NCBI GenBank assembly: GCA_027574665.1
Contig: CM050672.1
Coordinates: forward strand, 11,268,001-11,332,000
DNA from: Rhynochetos jubatus
Lineage: Eukaryota; Chordata; Aves; Eurypygiformes; Rhynochetidae
Direction: 5' to 3'
DNA: 64,000 bases
Part shown: positions 23,700 through 37,370 of the stretch, in pieces
How the letters are laid out: each line of letters begins with the position of its first letter
How positions within the stretch are numbered: position 1 is the first letter of the stretch
Program-made: the position numbers and the translations under genes
The notes under the pieces: model-generated
The model's database searches: none
What the model was told of the DNA's origin: nothing
Seen by the model: only the letters and a program-made list of their open reading frames with translations

Positions 23700-24946
23700 A
23701 GCAGGGGGTGGAGCAAGCCAGGCCTCAAACCACGAGAAGCTCCAGCCCAAAAGGCAGCCAAAATGCAGCCCACCTCCGGGAGAATCTCAAGAGCAGGGGG
23801 TGGAGCAAGCCAGGCCTCAAACCACGAGAAACTCCAGCCCAAAATACGGCCAAAATGCAGCCCACATCCGGGAGAATCTCAAGAGCAGGGGGTGGAGGAA
23901 GCCAGGCCTCAAACCACGAGAAGCTCCAGCCCAAAAGGCAGCCAAAATGCAGCCCACATGCGAGAGAATATTAAGAGCAGGGGATGGAGCAAGCCAGGCT
24001 TCAAACTACGAGAAACTCCAGCCCAAAAGGCAGCCAAAATGCAGCCCACATCCGGTAGAATCTCAAGAGCAGGGGGTGGAGCAAGCCAGGCCTCAAACCA
24101 CGAGAAGCTCCAGGTCAAAAGGCAGCCAAAATGCAGCCCACCTCTGGGAGAATCTCAAGACCAGGGGGTTGGAGAAAGCCAGGCCTCAAACCACGAGAAG
24201 CTGCAGCCCAAAAGGCAGCCAAAAGGCAGCCCACATCCGAGAGAATATTACGTGCAGGGGGTGGAGCAAGCAAGGCCTCAAACCACGAGAAGCTCCAGCC
24301 TAAATGCAGCCAAAATGCAGCCCACCTCCGGGAGAATCTCAAGAGCAGGGGGTGGAGCAAGCCAGGCCTCAAACCACGAGAAACTCCAGCCCAAAATACG
24401 GCCAAAATTCAGCCCACATGTGGGAGAATCTCAAGAGCAGGGGGTGGAGCAAGCCAGGCTTCAAACTACGAGAAACTCCAGCCCAAAAGGCATCCAAAAT
24501 GCAGCCCACATCCGGTAGAATCTCAAGAGCAGGGGGTGGAGCAAGCCAGGCCTCAAACCAGGAGAATCTGCAGCCCAAAAGGCAGCCAAAATGCAGCCCA
24601 CATCCGGGAGAATCTCAAGAGCAGGGGGTGGAGCAAGCCAGGCCTCAAAGCACGAGAAGCTCCAGCCCAAAATGCAGACAAAATGCAGCATACATCCGAG
24701 AGAATATTAAGAGCATGGGATGGAGCAAGCCAGGCCTCAAACCATGAGAAGCTCCAGCCCAAAATGCAGACAAAATGCAGCCCACATCCGAGAGAATATT
24801 AAGAGCATGGGATGGAGCAAGCCAGGCCTCAAACCACGAGAAGCTCCAGCCCAAAAAGCAGCCAAATTGCAGCCCACCTCCGGGAGAATCTCAAGAGCAG
24901 GGGGTGCAGCAAGCCAGGCCTCAAACCACGAGAAGCTCCAGCCCAA
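23700..24946 (+). repeat. Higher-order block, first copy (repeated at 25356-26878)
   Basis: Variants up to about 24190 recur 1656 bp (18 units) to the right, for example the one-base insertion CAAGACCAGGGGGTTGG at about 24157 and 25813. Variants after that recur at exactly 1932 bp (21 units), for example GAATATTACGTGCAGG, AAATACGGCC and the pair of GAGAATATTAAGAGCATGGG units. The second copy therefore holds three extra units (276 bp) between about 25.85 and 26.13 kb. Confidence 0.85.
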
Positions 24947-25355
24947 AAGGCAGCCAAAATGCAGCCCACATCCGGGAGAATCTCAAGAGCAGGGGGTGGA
25001 CCAAGCCAGGCCTCAAACCACGAGAAGCTCCAGCCCAAGAATCAGCCAAAATGCAGCCCACATCCGGGAGAATCTCAAGAGCAGGGGGTGGAGCAAGCCA
25101 GGCCTCAAACCACGAGAAGCTCCAGCCTTAAAGGCAGCCAAAATGCAGCCCACATCCGGGAGAATCTCAAGAGCAGGGGGTGGAGCAAGCCAGGCCTCAA
25201 ACCACGAGAAGCTCCAGCCCAAAAGGCAGCCAAAATCCAGCCCACATCCGGGACAATTTCAAGAGCAGGGGCTGGAGAAAGCCAGGCCTCAAACCACGAG
25301 AAGCTCCAGCCCAAAATGTAGCCAAAATGCAGCCCACATCTGGGAGAATCTCAAG

Positions 25356-26878
25356 AGCAGGGGGTGGAGCAATCCAGGCCTCAAACCACGAGAAGCTCCA
25401 GCCCAAAAGGCAGCCAAAATGCAGCCCACCTCCGGGAGAATCTCAAGAGCAGGGGGTGGAGCAAGCCAGGCCTCAAACCACGAGAAACTCCAGCCCAAAA
25501 TACGGCCAAAATGCAGCCCACATCCGGGAGAATCTCAAGAGCAGGGGGTGGAGGAAGCCAGGCCTCAAACCACGAGAAGCTCCAGCCCAAAAGGCAGCCA
25601 AAATGCAGCCCACATGCGAGAGAATATTAAGAGCAGGGGATGGAGCAAGCCAGGCTTCAAACTACGAGAAACTCCAGCCCAAAAGGCAGCCAAAATGCAG
25701 CCCACATCCGGGAGAATCTCAAGAGCAGGGGGTGGAGCAAGCCAGGCCTCAAACCACGAGAAGCTCCAGGTCAAAAGGCAGCCAAAATGCAGCCCACCTC
25801 TGGGAGAATCTCAAGACCAGGGGGTTGGAGAAAGCCAGGCCTCAAACCACGAGAAGCTCCAGCCCAAGAGGCAGCCAAAATCCAGCCCACATCCGGGAGA
25901 ATCTCAAGAGCAGGGGATGGAGCAAGCCAGGCCTCAAACCACGAGAAGCTGCAGCCCAAAAGGCAGCCAAAATGCAGCCCACATCCGGGAGAATCTCAAG
26001 AGCAGGGGGTGGAGCAAGCCAGACCTCAAACCACGAGAAGCTCCAGCCCAAAAGGCAGCCAAAATGCAGCCCACATCCGGGAGAATCTCAAGAGCAGGGG
26101 GTGGAGCAAGCCAGGCCTCAAACCACGAGAAGCTGCAGCCCAAAAGGCAGCCAAAAGGCAGCCCACATCCGAGAGAATATTACGTGCAGGGGGTGGAGCA
26201 AGCAAGGCCTCAAACCACGAGAAGCTCCAGCCTAAATGCAGCCAAAATGCAGCCCACCTCCGGGAGAATCTCAAGAGCAGGGGGTGGAGCAAGCCAGGCC
26301 TCAAACCACGAGAAACTCCAGCCCAAAATACGGCCAAAATTCAGCCCACATGTGGGAGAATCTCAAGAGCAGGGGGTGGAGCAAGCCAGGCTTCAAACTA
26401 CGAGAAACTCCAGCCCAAAAGGCATCCAAAATGCAGCCCACATCCGGTAGAATCTCAAGAGCAGGGGGTGGAGCAAGCCAGGCCTCAAACCACGAGAAGC
26501 TCCAGCCCAAAAGGCAGCCAAAATGCAGCCCACATCCGGGAGAATCTCAAGAGCAGGGGGTGGAGCAAGCCAGGCCTCAAAGCACGAGAAGCTCCAGCCC
26601 AAAATGCAGACAAAATGCAGCATACATCCGAGAGAATATTAAGAGCATGGGATGGAGCAAGCCAGGCCTCAAACCATGAGAAGCTCCAGCCCAAAATGCA
26701 GACAAAATGCAGCCCACATCCGAGAGAATATTAAGAGCATGGGATGGAGCAAGCCAGGCCTCAAACCACGAGAAGCTCCAGCCCAAAAAGCAGCCAAATT
26801 GCAGCCCACCTCCGGGAGAATCTCAAGAGCAGGGGGTGCAGCAAGCCAGGCCTCAAACCACGAGAAGCTCCAGCCCAA
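25356..26878 (+). repeat. Higher-order block, second copy
   Basis: This copy matches 23700-24190 at an offset of 1656 bp and 24191-24946 at 1932 bp. The three added units (CCCAAGAGGCAGCC, GCTGCAGCCC and CCAGACCTC variants) interrupt the match. Some of these variants recur again near 27.8-28.2 kb, so part of the block is present a third time. Confidence 0.83.
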
Positions 26879-29212
26879 AAGGCAGCCAAAATCCAGCCCA
26901 AATCCGGGAGAATCTCAAGAGCAGGGGGTGGAGCAAGCCAGGCCTCAAACCACGAGAAGCTCCAGCCCAACAGGCAGCCAAAATGCAGCCCACCTCCGGG
27001 AGAATCTCAAGAGCACGGGGTGGAGCAAGCCAGGCCTCAAACCACGAGACGCTCCAGCCCAAAAGGCAGCCAAAATGCAGGCCACATCCGGGAGAATCTC
27101 AAGAGCAGGGGGTGGAGCAAGCCAGGCCTCAAACCACGAGAAGCTCCAGGTCAAAAGGCAGCCAAAATCCAGCCCACATCCGAGAGAATCTCAAGAGCAG
27201 GGGGTGGAGCAAGCCAGGCCTCAAACCACGAGAAGCTCCAGCCCAAGTATCAGCCAAAATCCAGCCCACATCCGGGAGAATCTCAAGAGCAGGGGGTGGA
27301 GCAAGCCAGGCCTCAAACCACGAGAAGCTCCAGCCCAAAAGGCAGCCAAAATCCAGCCCACCTCCGGGAGAATCTCAAGAGCAGGGGGTGGAGGAAGCCA
27401 GGCCTCAAACCACGAGAAGCTCCAGCCCAAAAGGCAGCCAAATGCAGCCCACCTCCGGGAGAATCTCAAGAGCAGGGGGTGGAGCAAGCCAGGCCTCAAA
27501 CCACGAGAAGCTCCAGGTCAAAAGGCAGCCAAAATGCAGCCCACATCCGGGAGAATCTCAAGAGCAGGGGGTGGAGCAAGCCAGGCCTCAAACCAGGAGA
27601 AGCTCCAGCCCAAAAGGCAGCCAAAATGCAGCCCACATCCGGGAGAATCTCAAGAGAAGGGGGTGGACCAAGCCAGGCCTCAAACCACGAGAAGCTCCAG
27701 CCCAAGAATCAGCCAAAATGCAGCCCACATCTGGGAGAATCTCAAGAGCAGGGGGTGGAGCAAGCCAGGCCTCAAACCACGAGAAGCTCCAGCCTTAAAG
27801 GCAGCCAAAATGCAGCCCACATCCGGGAGAATCTCAAGAACAGGGGGTGGAGCAAGCCAGGCCTCAAACCTCGAGAATCTCCAGCCCAAAAGGCAGCCAA
27901 AATGCAGCCCACCTCCGGGAGAATCTCAAGAGCAGGGGGTGGAGCAAGCCAGGCCTCAAACCACGAGAAACTCCAGCCCAAAATACGGCCAAAATGCAGC
28001 CCACATGTTCGAGAATCCCAAGAGCAGGGGGTGGAGGAAGCCAGGCCTCAAACCACGAGAAGCTCCAGCCCAAAAGGCAGCCAAAATGCAGCCCACATGC
28101 GAGAGAATATTAAGAGCAGGGGATGGAGCAAGCCAGGCTTCAAACTACGAGAAACTCCAGCCCAAAATGCAGCCAAAATGCAGCCCACATCCGGTAGAAT
28201 CTCAAGAGCAGGGGGTGGAGCAAGCCAGGCCTCAAACCACGAGAAGCTCCAGCCTAAATGCAGCCAAAATGCAGCCCAAATCCGGGAGAATCTCAAGAGC
28301 AGGGTGTGGAGCAAGACAGGCCTCAAACCACGAGAAACTCCAGCCCAAGAATCAGCCAAAATGCAGCCCACCTCCGGGAGAATCTCAAGAGCAGGGGGTG
28401 GAGCAAGGCAGGCCTCAAACCACGAGAAGCTCCAGCCCAAAAGGCAGCCAAAATCCAGCCCACATCCGGGAGAATCTCAAGAGCAGGGGGTGGAGCAAGC
28501 CAGGCCTCAAACCACGAGAAGCTCCAGCTCAAAAGGCAGCCAAAAGACAGCCCACCTCTGGGAGAATATCAAGAGCACGGAGGGGAGCAAGCCAGGCCTC
28601 AAACCACGAGAAGCTCCAGCCCAGAAGTCAGTCAAAATCCAGCCCACATCCGGGAGAATCTCAAGAGCAGGGGGTGGAGCAAGCCAGGCCTCAAACCACG
28701 AGAAGCTCCAGCCCAAAATGCAGCCAAAATGCAGCCCACATGCGAGAGAATATTAAGAGCAGGGGGTGGAGCAAGCCAGGCCTCAAACCACGAGAAGCTC
28801 CAGACCAAAATGCAGCCAAAATGCAGCCCACATCCAGGAGAATCTCAAGAGCAGGGGGTGGAGCAAGCCAGGCCTCAAACCATGAGAAGCTCCAGCCCAA
28901 AAGGCAGACAAAATGCATCCCACATGCGAGAGAATATTAAGAGCAGGGGGTGGAGCAGGCCAGGCCTCAAACCATGAGAAGCTCCAGCCCAAAGGGCAGC
29001 CAAAATGCAGCCCACATGCGAGAGAATATTAAGAGCAGGGGATGGAGCAAGCCAGGCCTCAAACCTCGAGAAGCTCCAGCCCAAAAGGCAGCCAAAATCC
29101 AGCCCACATCCGGGAGAATCTCAAGAGCAGGGGGTGGAGCAAGGCAGGCCTCAAACCACGAGAAGCTCCAGCCCAAAAGGCAGCCAAACTCCAGCCCACA
29201 TCCGGGAAAATA

Positions 29213-29672
29213 TCAAGAGCAGGGGGTGGAGCAAGCCAGGCCTCAAACCATGAGAAGCTCCAGCCCAAAAGGCAGCCAAAATCCAGCCCACATCCGGGAG
29301 AATCTCAAGAGCAGGGGTTGGAGCAAGCCAGGCCTCAAACCACGAGAAGCTCCAGCCCAAAAGGCAGCCAAAATGCAGCCCACCTCTGGGAGAATATCAA
29401 GAGCAGGGGGTGGAGGAAGCCAGGCCTCAAACCACGAGAAGCTCCAGCCCAAAAGGCAGCCAAAATGCAGCCCACCTCTGGGAGAATATCAAGAGCACGG
29501 AGGGGAGCAAGCCAGGCCTCAAACTACGAGAAGCTCCAGCCCAAAATGCAGCCAAAACCCAGCCCACATCCGAGAGAATATTACGTGCAGGGGGTGGAGC
29601 AAGCCAGGCCTCAAACCACGAGAAGCTCCAGCCCAAAATGCAGCCAAAATGCAGCCCACATCCGGGAGATTC
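29213..29672 (+). repeat. 5-unit repeat (460 bp), copy 1
   Basis: By eye, 29213-29710 is identical to 29673-30170, a perfect match of about 498 bp at an offset of exactly 460 bp. It includes one CACGGAGGGG unit, one ATTACGTGC unit and the rare GGGAGATTCTC variant. The match breaks on the left at ATATC versus ATTCTC and on the right at CCATGAG versus CCACGAG. Confidence 0.9.
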
Positions 29673-30132
29673 TCAAGAGCAGGGGGTGGAGCAAGCCAGG
29701 CCTCAAACCATGAGAAGCTCCAGCCCAAAAGGCAGCCAAAATCCAGCCCACATCCGGGAGAATCTCAAGAGCAGGGGTTGGAGCAAGCCAGGCCTCAAAC
29801 CACGAGAAGCTCCAGCCCAAAAGGCAGCCAAAATGCAGCCCACCTCTGGGAGAATATCAAGAGCAGGGGGTGGAGGAAGCCAGGCCTCAAACCACGAGAA
29901 GCTCCAGCCCAAAAGGCAGCCAAAATGCAGCCCACCTCTGGGAGAATATCAAGAGCACGGAGGGGAGCAAGCCAGGCCTCAAACTACGAGAAGCTCCAGC
30001 CCAAAATGCAGCCAAAACCCAGCCCACATCCGAGAGAATATTACGTGCAGGGGGTGGAGCAAGCCAGGCCTCAAACCACGAGAAGCTCCAGCCCAAAATG
30101 CAGCCAAAATGCAGCCCACATCCGGGAGATTC
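29673..30132 (+). repeat. 5-unit repeat (460 bp), copy 2
   Basis: This is the exact tandem partner of the preceding 460 bp. The absence of any difference I could find marks it as a very recent duplication. Confidence 0.9.
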
Positions 30133-33100
30133 TCAAGAGCAGGGGGTGGAGCAAGCCAGGCCTCAAACCACGAGAAGCTCCAGCCTAAATGCAGCCAAAA
30201 TGCAGCCCACATCCGGGAGAATCTCAAGAGCAGGGGGTGGAGCAAGCCAGGACTTAAACCACGAGAAGCTCCAGCCCAAAAGGCAGCCAAAATCCAGCCC
30301 ACATCCGGGAGAATCTCAAGAGCAGGGTGTGGAGCAAGCCAGGCCTCAAACCACGAGAAGCTCCAGCCCAAAGGGCAGCCAAAATGCAGCCCACATGCGA
30401 GAGAATATTAAGAGCAGGGGATGGAGCAAGCCAGGCCTCAAAGCATGAGAAGCTCCAGCCCAAAAGGCAGCAAAAATGCAGCCCACATCCGGGAGAATCT
30501 CAAGAGCAGGGGGTGGAGCAAGCCAGGCCTCAAACTACGAGAAGCTCCAGCCCAAAATGCAGCCAAAACCCAGCCCACATGCGAGAGAATATTAAGAGCA
30601 GGGGATGGAGCAAGCCAGGCCTCAAGCCACGAGAACCTCTAGCCCAAAAAAAGCAGACAAAATCCAGCCCACATTCGAGAGAATCTCAAGAGCAGGGGGT
30701 GGAGCAAGCCAGGCCTCGAACCACGAGAAGCTCCAGCCCAAAATGCAGCCAAAACCCAGCCCACATCCGAGAGAATATTACGTGCAGGGGGTGTAGCAAG
30801 CCAGGCCTCAAACTACGAGAAGCTCCAGTCCAAAATGCAGCCAAATTCCAGCCCACATCCGGGAGAATTTCAAGAGCAGGGGGTGGAGCAAGCCAGGCCT
30901 CAAACCACGAGAAGCTCCAGCCCAAAAGGCAGCCAAAATCCAGCCCACATCGGGGAGAAACTCAAGAGCAGGGGGTGGAGCAAGCCAGGCCTCAAACCAC
31001 GAGAAGCTCCAGCCCAAAAGGCAGCCAAAATCCAGCCCACATGCGGGAGAATCTCAAGAGCAGGGGGTGGAGCAAGCCAGGCCTCAAACCACGAGAAGCT
31101 CCAGCCCAAAAGGCAGCCAAAATCCAGCCCACATGCGGAAGAATCTCAAGAGCAGGGGGTGGAGCAAGCCAGGCCTCAAACCACGAGAATCTGCAGCCCA
31201 AAATGCAGCCAAAATGCAGCCCACCTCCGGGAGAATCTCAAGAGCAGGGGGTGGAGCAAGCCAGGCCTCAAACCACGAGAAGATCCAGCCCAAAAGGCAG
31301 CCAAAATCCAGCCCACATGTGGGAGAATCTCAAGAGCAGGGGGTGGAGCAAGCCAGGCCTCAAACCATGAGAAGCTCCAGCCCAAAATGCAGGCAAGATG
31401 CAGCCCACATGCGAGAGAATATTAAGAGCAGGGGATGGAGCAAGCCAGGCCTCAAACTACGAGAAGCTCCAGCCCAAAACGCAGCCAAAATGCAGCCCAC
31501 CTCTGGCAGAATATTAAGAGCACGGAGGGGAGCAAGCCAGGCCTCAAACCACGAGAAGCTCCAGCCCAAAACGCAGCCAAAATCCAGCCCACATCCGAGA
31601 GAATATTACGAGCAGGGGATGGAGCAAGCCAGGCCTCAAACTACGAGAATCTCCAGTCCAAAATGCAGCCAAAATGCAGCCCACATCCGGGAGAATCTCA
31701 AGAGCAGGGGGTGGAGCAAGCCAGGCCTCAAACCACGAGAAGCTCCAGCCCAAAAGGCAGCCAAAATGCAGCCCACATCCGGGAGAATCTCAAGAGCAGG
31801 GGGTGGAGCAAGCCAGGCCTCAAACCACGAGAAGCTCCAGCCCAAAAGGCAGCCAAAATCCAGCCCACCTCTGGGAGAATCTCAAGAGCAGGGGGTGGAG
31901 GAATCCAGGCCTCAAACCACGAGAAGCTCCAGCCCAAAAGGCAGCCAAAATGCAGCCCACCTCTGGGAGAATATCAAGAGCAAGGAGGGGAGCAAGCGAG
32001 GCCTCAAACCACGAGAAGCTCCAGCCCAAAAGGCAGCCAAAATCCAGCCCACCTCTGGGAGAATATCAAGAGCACGGAGGGGAGCAAGCCAGGCCTCAAA
32101 CTACGAGAAGCTCCAGCCCAAAAGGCAGCCAAAACCCAGCCCACATCCGAGAGAATATTACGTGCAGGGGGTGGAGCAAGCCAGGCCTCAAACTACGAGA
32201 AGTTCCAGCCCAAAACGCAGCCAAAATGCAGCCCACCTCCGGGAGAATCTCAAGAGCAGGGGGTGGAGCAAGCCAGGCCTCAAACCACGAGAAGCTCCAG
32301 CCCAAAACGCAGCCAAAATGCAGTCCACCTCTGGCAGAATATTAAGAGCACGGAGGGGAGCAAGCGAGGCCTCAAACCACAAGAAGCTCCAGCCCAAAAT
32401 GCAGCCAAAATCCAGCCCACATCCACGAGAATCTCAAGAGCAGGGGGTGGAGCAAGCCAGGCCTCAAACCACGAGAAGCTCCAGCCCAAAATGCAGCCAA
32501 AATCCAGCCCACATGCGGGAGAATCTCAAGAGCAGGGGGTGGAGCAAGCCAGGCCTCAAACCACGAGAAGCTCCAGCCCAAAAGGCAGCCAAAATCCAGC
32601 CCACATGCGGAAGAATCTCAAGAGCAGGGGGTGGAGCAAGCCAGGCCTCAAACCAGGAGAAGCTCCAGCCCAAAAGGCAGCCAAAATGCATCCCACATGC
32701 GGGAGAATCTCAAGAGCAGGGGGTGGAGCAAGCCAGGCCTCAAACCACGAGAAGCTCCAGCCCAAAAGGCAGCCAAAATGCAGCCCACATCCGAGAGAAT
32801 ATTACGAGCAGGGGATGGAGCAAGCCAGGCCTCAAGCCACGAGAAGCTCCAGCCCAAAAAAAGCAGACAAAATCCAGCCCACATTCGAGAGAATCTCAAG
32901 AGCAGCGGGTGGAGCAAGCGAGGCCTCAAACCACGAGAAGCTCCAGCCCAAAAGGCAGCCAAAATCCAGCCCACCTCCGGGAGAATCTCAAGAGCAGGGG
33001 GTGGAGCAAGCCAGGCCTCAAACCACGAGAAGCTCCAGCCCAAAAGGCAGCCAAAATGCAGCCCACCTCTGGGAGAATATCAAGAGCAGGGGGTGGAGGA

Positions 33101-36100
33101 AGCCAGGCCTCAAACCACGAGAAGCTCCAGCCCAAAAGGCAGCCAAAATTCAGCCCACCTCTGGGAGAATATTACGTGCAGGGGGTGGAGCAAGCCAGGC
33201 CTCAAACTACGAGAAGCTCCAGTCCAAAATGCAGCCAAAATGCAGCCCACATCCGGGAGAATTTCAAGAGCAGGGGGTGGAGCAAGCCAGGCCTCAAACT
33301 ACGAGAAGCTCCAGTCCAAAAGGCAGCCAAAATGCAGCCCACATCCGGGAGAATTTCAAGAGCAGGGGGTGGAGCAAGCCAGGCCTCAAACCACGAGAAG
33401 CTCCAGCCCAAAAGGCAGCCAAAATCCAGCCCACATGCGGGAGAATATCAAGAGCAGGGGGTGGAGCAAGCCAGGCCTCAAACCACGAGAAGCTCCAGCC
33501 CAAAAGGCAGCCAAAATGCAGCCCACCTCCGGGAGAATCTCAAGAGCAGGGGGTGGAGCAAGCCAGGCCTCAAACCACGAGAAGCTCCAGTCCAAAAGGC
33601 AGCCAAAATGCAGCCCACCTCTGGGAGAATATCAAGAGCACGGAGGGGAGCAAGCGAGGCCTCAAACCACGAGAAGCTCCAGCCCAAAAGGCAGCCAAAA
33701 TCCAGCCCACCTCTGGGAGAATATCAAGAGCACGGAGGGGAGCAAGCCAGGCCTCAAACCTCGAGAAGCTCCAGCCCAAAAGGCAGCCAAAATCCAGCCC
33801 ACCTCTGGGAGAATATCAAGAGCACGGAGGGGAGCAAGCCAGGCCTCAAACTACGAGAAGCTCCAGCCCAAAAGGCAGCCAAAACCCAGCCCACATCCGA
33901 GAGAATATGAAGAGCAGCTAGTGGAGCAAGCCAGGCCTCAAACTACGAGAAGCTCCAGCCCAAAACGCAGCCAAAATGCAGCCCACCTCCGGGAGAATCT
34001 CAAGAGCAGGGGGTGGAGGAAGCCAGGCCTCAAACCACGAGAAGCTCCAGCCCAAAAGGCAGCCAAAATCCAGCCCACATCCAAGAGAATATTACGAGCA
34101 GGGGATGGAGCAAGCCAGGCCTCAAACTACGAGAATCTCCAGCATTAAAGGCACCCAAAATCCAGCCCATATCCGGGAGAATCTCAAGAGCAGGGGGTGG
34201 AGCAAGCCAGGCCTCAAACCAGGAGAAGCTCCAGCCCAAAAGGCAGCCAAAATGCAGCCCACATCCGGGAGAATCTCAAGAGCAGGGGGTGGAGCAAGCC
34301 AGGCCTCAAACCACGAGAAGCTCCAGCCCAAAAGGCAGCCAAAATCAAGCCCGCATGCGGAAGAATCTCAAGAGCAGGGGGTGGAGCAAGCCAGGCCTCA
34401 AACCATGAGAAGCTCCAGCCCAAAAGGCAGCCAAAATCCAGCCCACCTCCGGGCGAATCTCAAGAGCAGGGGGTGGAGCAAGCCAGGCCTCAAACCACGA
34501 GAAGCTCCAGCCCAATGAGCAGCCAAAATGCAGCCCACATGCGGGAGAATCTCAAGAGCAGGGGGTGGAGCAAGCCAGGCCTCAAACCACGAGAAGCTCC
34601 AGCCCAAAAGGCAGCCAAAATGCAGCCCACATGCGAGAGAATATTAAGAGCAGGGGATGGAGCAAGCCAGGCCTCAAGCCACGAGAAGCTCCAGCCCAAA
34701 AAAAGCAGACAAAATCCAGCCCACATTCGAGAGAATCTCAAGAGCAGCGGGTGGAGCAAGCCAGGCCTCAAACCACGAGAAGCTCCAGCCCAAAAGGCAG
34801 CCAAAATGCAGCCCACCTCTGGGAGAATATCAAGAGCACGGAGGGGAGGAAGCCAGGCCTCAAACTACGAGAAGCTCCAGCATAAAAGGCAGCCAAAACC
34901 CAGCCCACATTCGAGAGAATATTACGTGCAGGGGGTGGAGCAAGCCAGGCCTCAAACCACGAGAAGCTCCAGCCCAAAAGGCAGCCAAAATGCAGCCCAC
35001 ATCCGGGAGAATTTCAAGAGCAGGGGGTGGAGCAAGCCAGGCCTCAAACCACGAGAAGCTCCAGCCCAAAAGGCAGCCAAAATGCAGCCCACCTCTGGGA
35101 GAATATCAAGAGCACGGAGGTGAGGAAGCCAGGCCTGAAACTGCGAGAAGCTCCAGCTTAAAAGGCAGCCAAAACCCAGCCCACATTCGAGAGAATATTA
35201 CGTGCAGGGGGTGGAGCAAGCCAGGCCTCAAACTACGAGAAGCTCCAGTCCAAAATGCAGCCAAAATGCAGCCCACATCTGGGAGAATCTCAAGAGCAGG
35301 GGGTGGAGCAAGCCAGGCCTCAAACCACGAGAAGCTCCAGCCCAAAAGGCAGCCAAAATTCAGCCCACCTCCGGGAGAATCTCAAGAGCAGGGGGTGGAG
35401 CAAGCCAGGCCTCAAACCATGAGAAGCTCCAGTCCAAAAGGCAGCCAAATCCAGCCCACTTCGGGGAGAATATCAAGAGCAGGGGGTGGAGCAAGCCAGG
35501 CCTCAAACCACAAGAAGCTCCAGCCCAAAAGGCAGCCAAAATCCAGCCCACATGCGGGAGAATCTCAAGAGCAGGGGGTGGAGCAAGCCAGGCCTCAAAC
35601 CATGAGAAGCTCCACCCCAAAAGGCAGCCAAAATCCAGCCCACATCTGGGAGAATCTCAAGAGCAGGGGGTGGAGCAAGCCAGGCCTCAAACCACGAGAA
35701 GCTCCAGCCCAAAAGGCAGCCAAAATCCAGCCCACATCCGGGAGAATCTCAAGAGCAGGGGGTGGAGCAAGCCAGGCCTCAAACCACGAGAAGCTCCAGC
35801 CCAAAAGGCAGCCAAAATGCAGCCCACCTCCGGGAGAATCTCAAGAGCAGGGGGTGGAGCAAGCCAGGCCTCAAACCACGAGAAGCTCCAGCCCAAAAGG
35901 CAGCCAAAATCCAGCCCACATGCGGGAGAATCTCAAGAGCAGGGGGTGGAGCAAGCCAGGCCTCAAACCACGAGAAGCTCCACCCCAAAAGGCAGCCAAA
36001 ATCCAGCCCACATCTGGGAGAATCTCAAGAGCAGGGGGTGGAGCAAGCCAGGCCTCAAACCACGAGAAGCTCCAGCCCAAAAGGCAGCCAAAATGCAGCC

Positions 36101-37094
36101 CACCTCCGGGAGAATCTCAAGAGCAGGAGGTGGAGCAAGCCAGGCCTCAAACCACGAGAAGCTCCAGCCCAAAAGGCAGCCAAAATGCAGCCCACCTCCG
36201 GGAGAATCTCAAGAGCAGGGGGTGGAGCAAGCCAGGCCTCAAACCACGAGAAGCTCCAGCCCAAAATGCAGCCAAAATGCAGCCCACATGCGAGAGAATA
36301 TTAAGAGCAGGGGATGGAGAAAGCCAGGCCTCAAGCCTCGAGAAGCTCCAGCCCAAAAGGCAGCCAAAATCCTAATCATATCCGGCAGAATCTCAAGAGC
36401 AGGGGGTGGAGCAAGCCAGGCCTCAAACCACGAGAAGCTCCAGCCCAAAAGGCAGCCAAAACCCAGCCCACATCCGAGAGAATATTACGTGCAGGGGGTG
36501 TAGCAAGCCAGGCCTCAAACTACGAGAAGCTCCAGTCCAAAATGCAGCCAAAATGCAGCCCACATCCGGGAGAATATTAAGAGCAGGGGGTGGAGCAAGC
36601 CAAGCCTCAAACCACGAGAAGCTCCAGCCCAAAAGGCAGCAAAACCCAGCCCACATCCGAGAGAATATTACGTGCAGGGGGTGTAGCAAGCCAGGCCTCA
36701 AACTACGAGAAGCTCCAGTCCAAAATGCAGCCAAAATGCAGCCCACATCCGGGAGAATTTCAAGAGCAGGGGGTGGAGCAAGCCAGGCCTCAAACCACGA
36801 GAAGCTCCAGTCCAAAAGGCAGCCAAAATGCAGCCCACCTCTGGGAGAATATCAAGAGCACGGAGGGGAGCAAGCCAGGCCTCAAACCACGAGAAGCTCC
36901 AGCCCAAAAGGCAGCCAAAATGCAGCCCACCTCTGGGAGAATATCAAGAGCACGGAGGGGAGCAAGCCAGGCCTCAAACTACGAGAATCTGCAGCACAAA
37001 AGGCAGCCAAAACCCAGCCCACATCCGAGAGAATATTACGTGCAGGGGGTGGAGCAAGCCAGGCCTCAAACTACGAGAAGCTCCAGCCCAAAAG

Positions 37095-37370
37095 GCAGCC
37101 AAAATGCAGCCCACCTCTGGCAGAATATTAAGAGCACGGAGGGGAGCAAGCCAGGCCTCAAACCACGAGAAGCTCCAGCCCAAAAGGCAGCCAAAATCCA
37201 GCCCACATCCAAGAGAATATTACGAGCAGGGGATGGAGCAAGCCAGGCCTCAAACTACGAGAAGCTCCAGCATTAAAGGCAGCCAAAATCCAGCCCATAT
37301 CCGGGAGAATCTCAAGAGCAGGGGGTGGAGCAAGCCAGGCCTCAAACCACGAGAAGCTCCAGCCCAAAAC
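37095..37370 (+). repeat. 3-unit repeat (276 bp), copy 1
   Basis: A trimer of a CTCTGGCAGAATATT plus CACGGAGGGG unit, a CATCCAAGAGAATATTACG unit, and a CTCCAGCATTAAAGG plus CATATCCGGG unit. It is repeated at once with only two or three differences. Confidence 0.85.
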
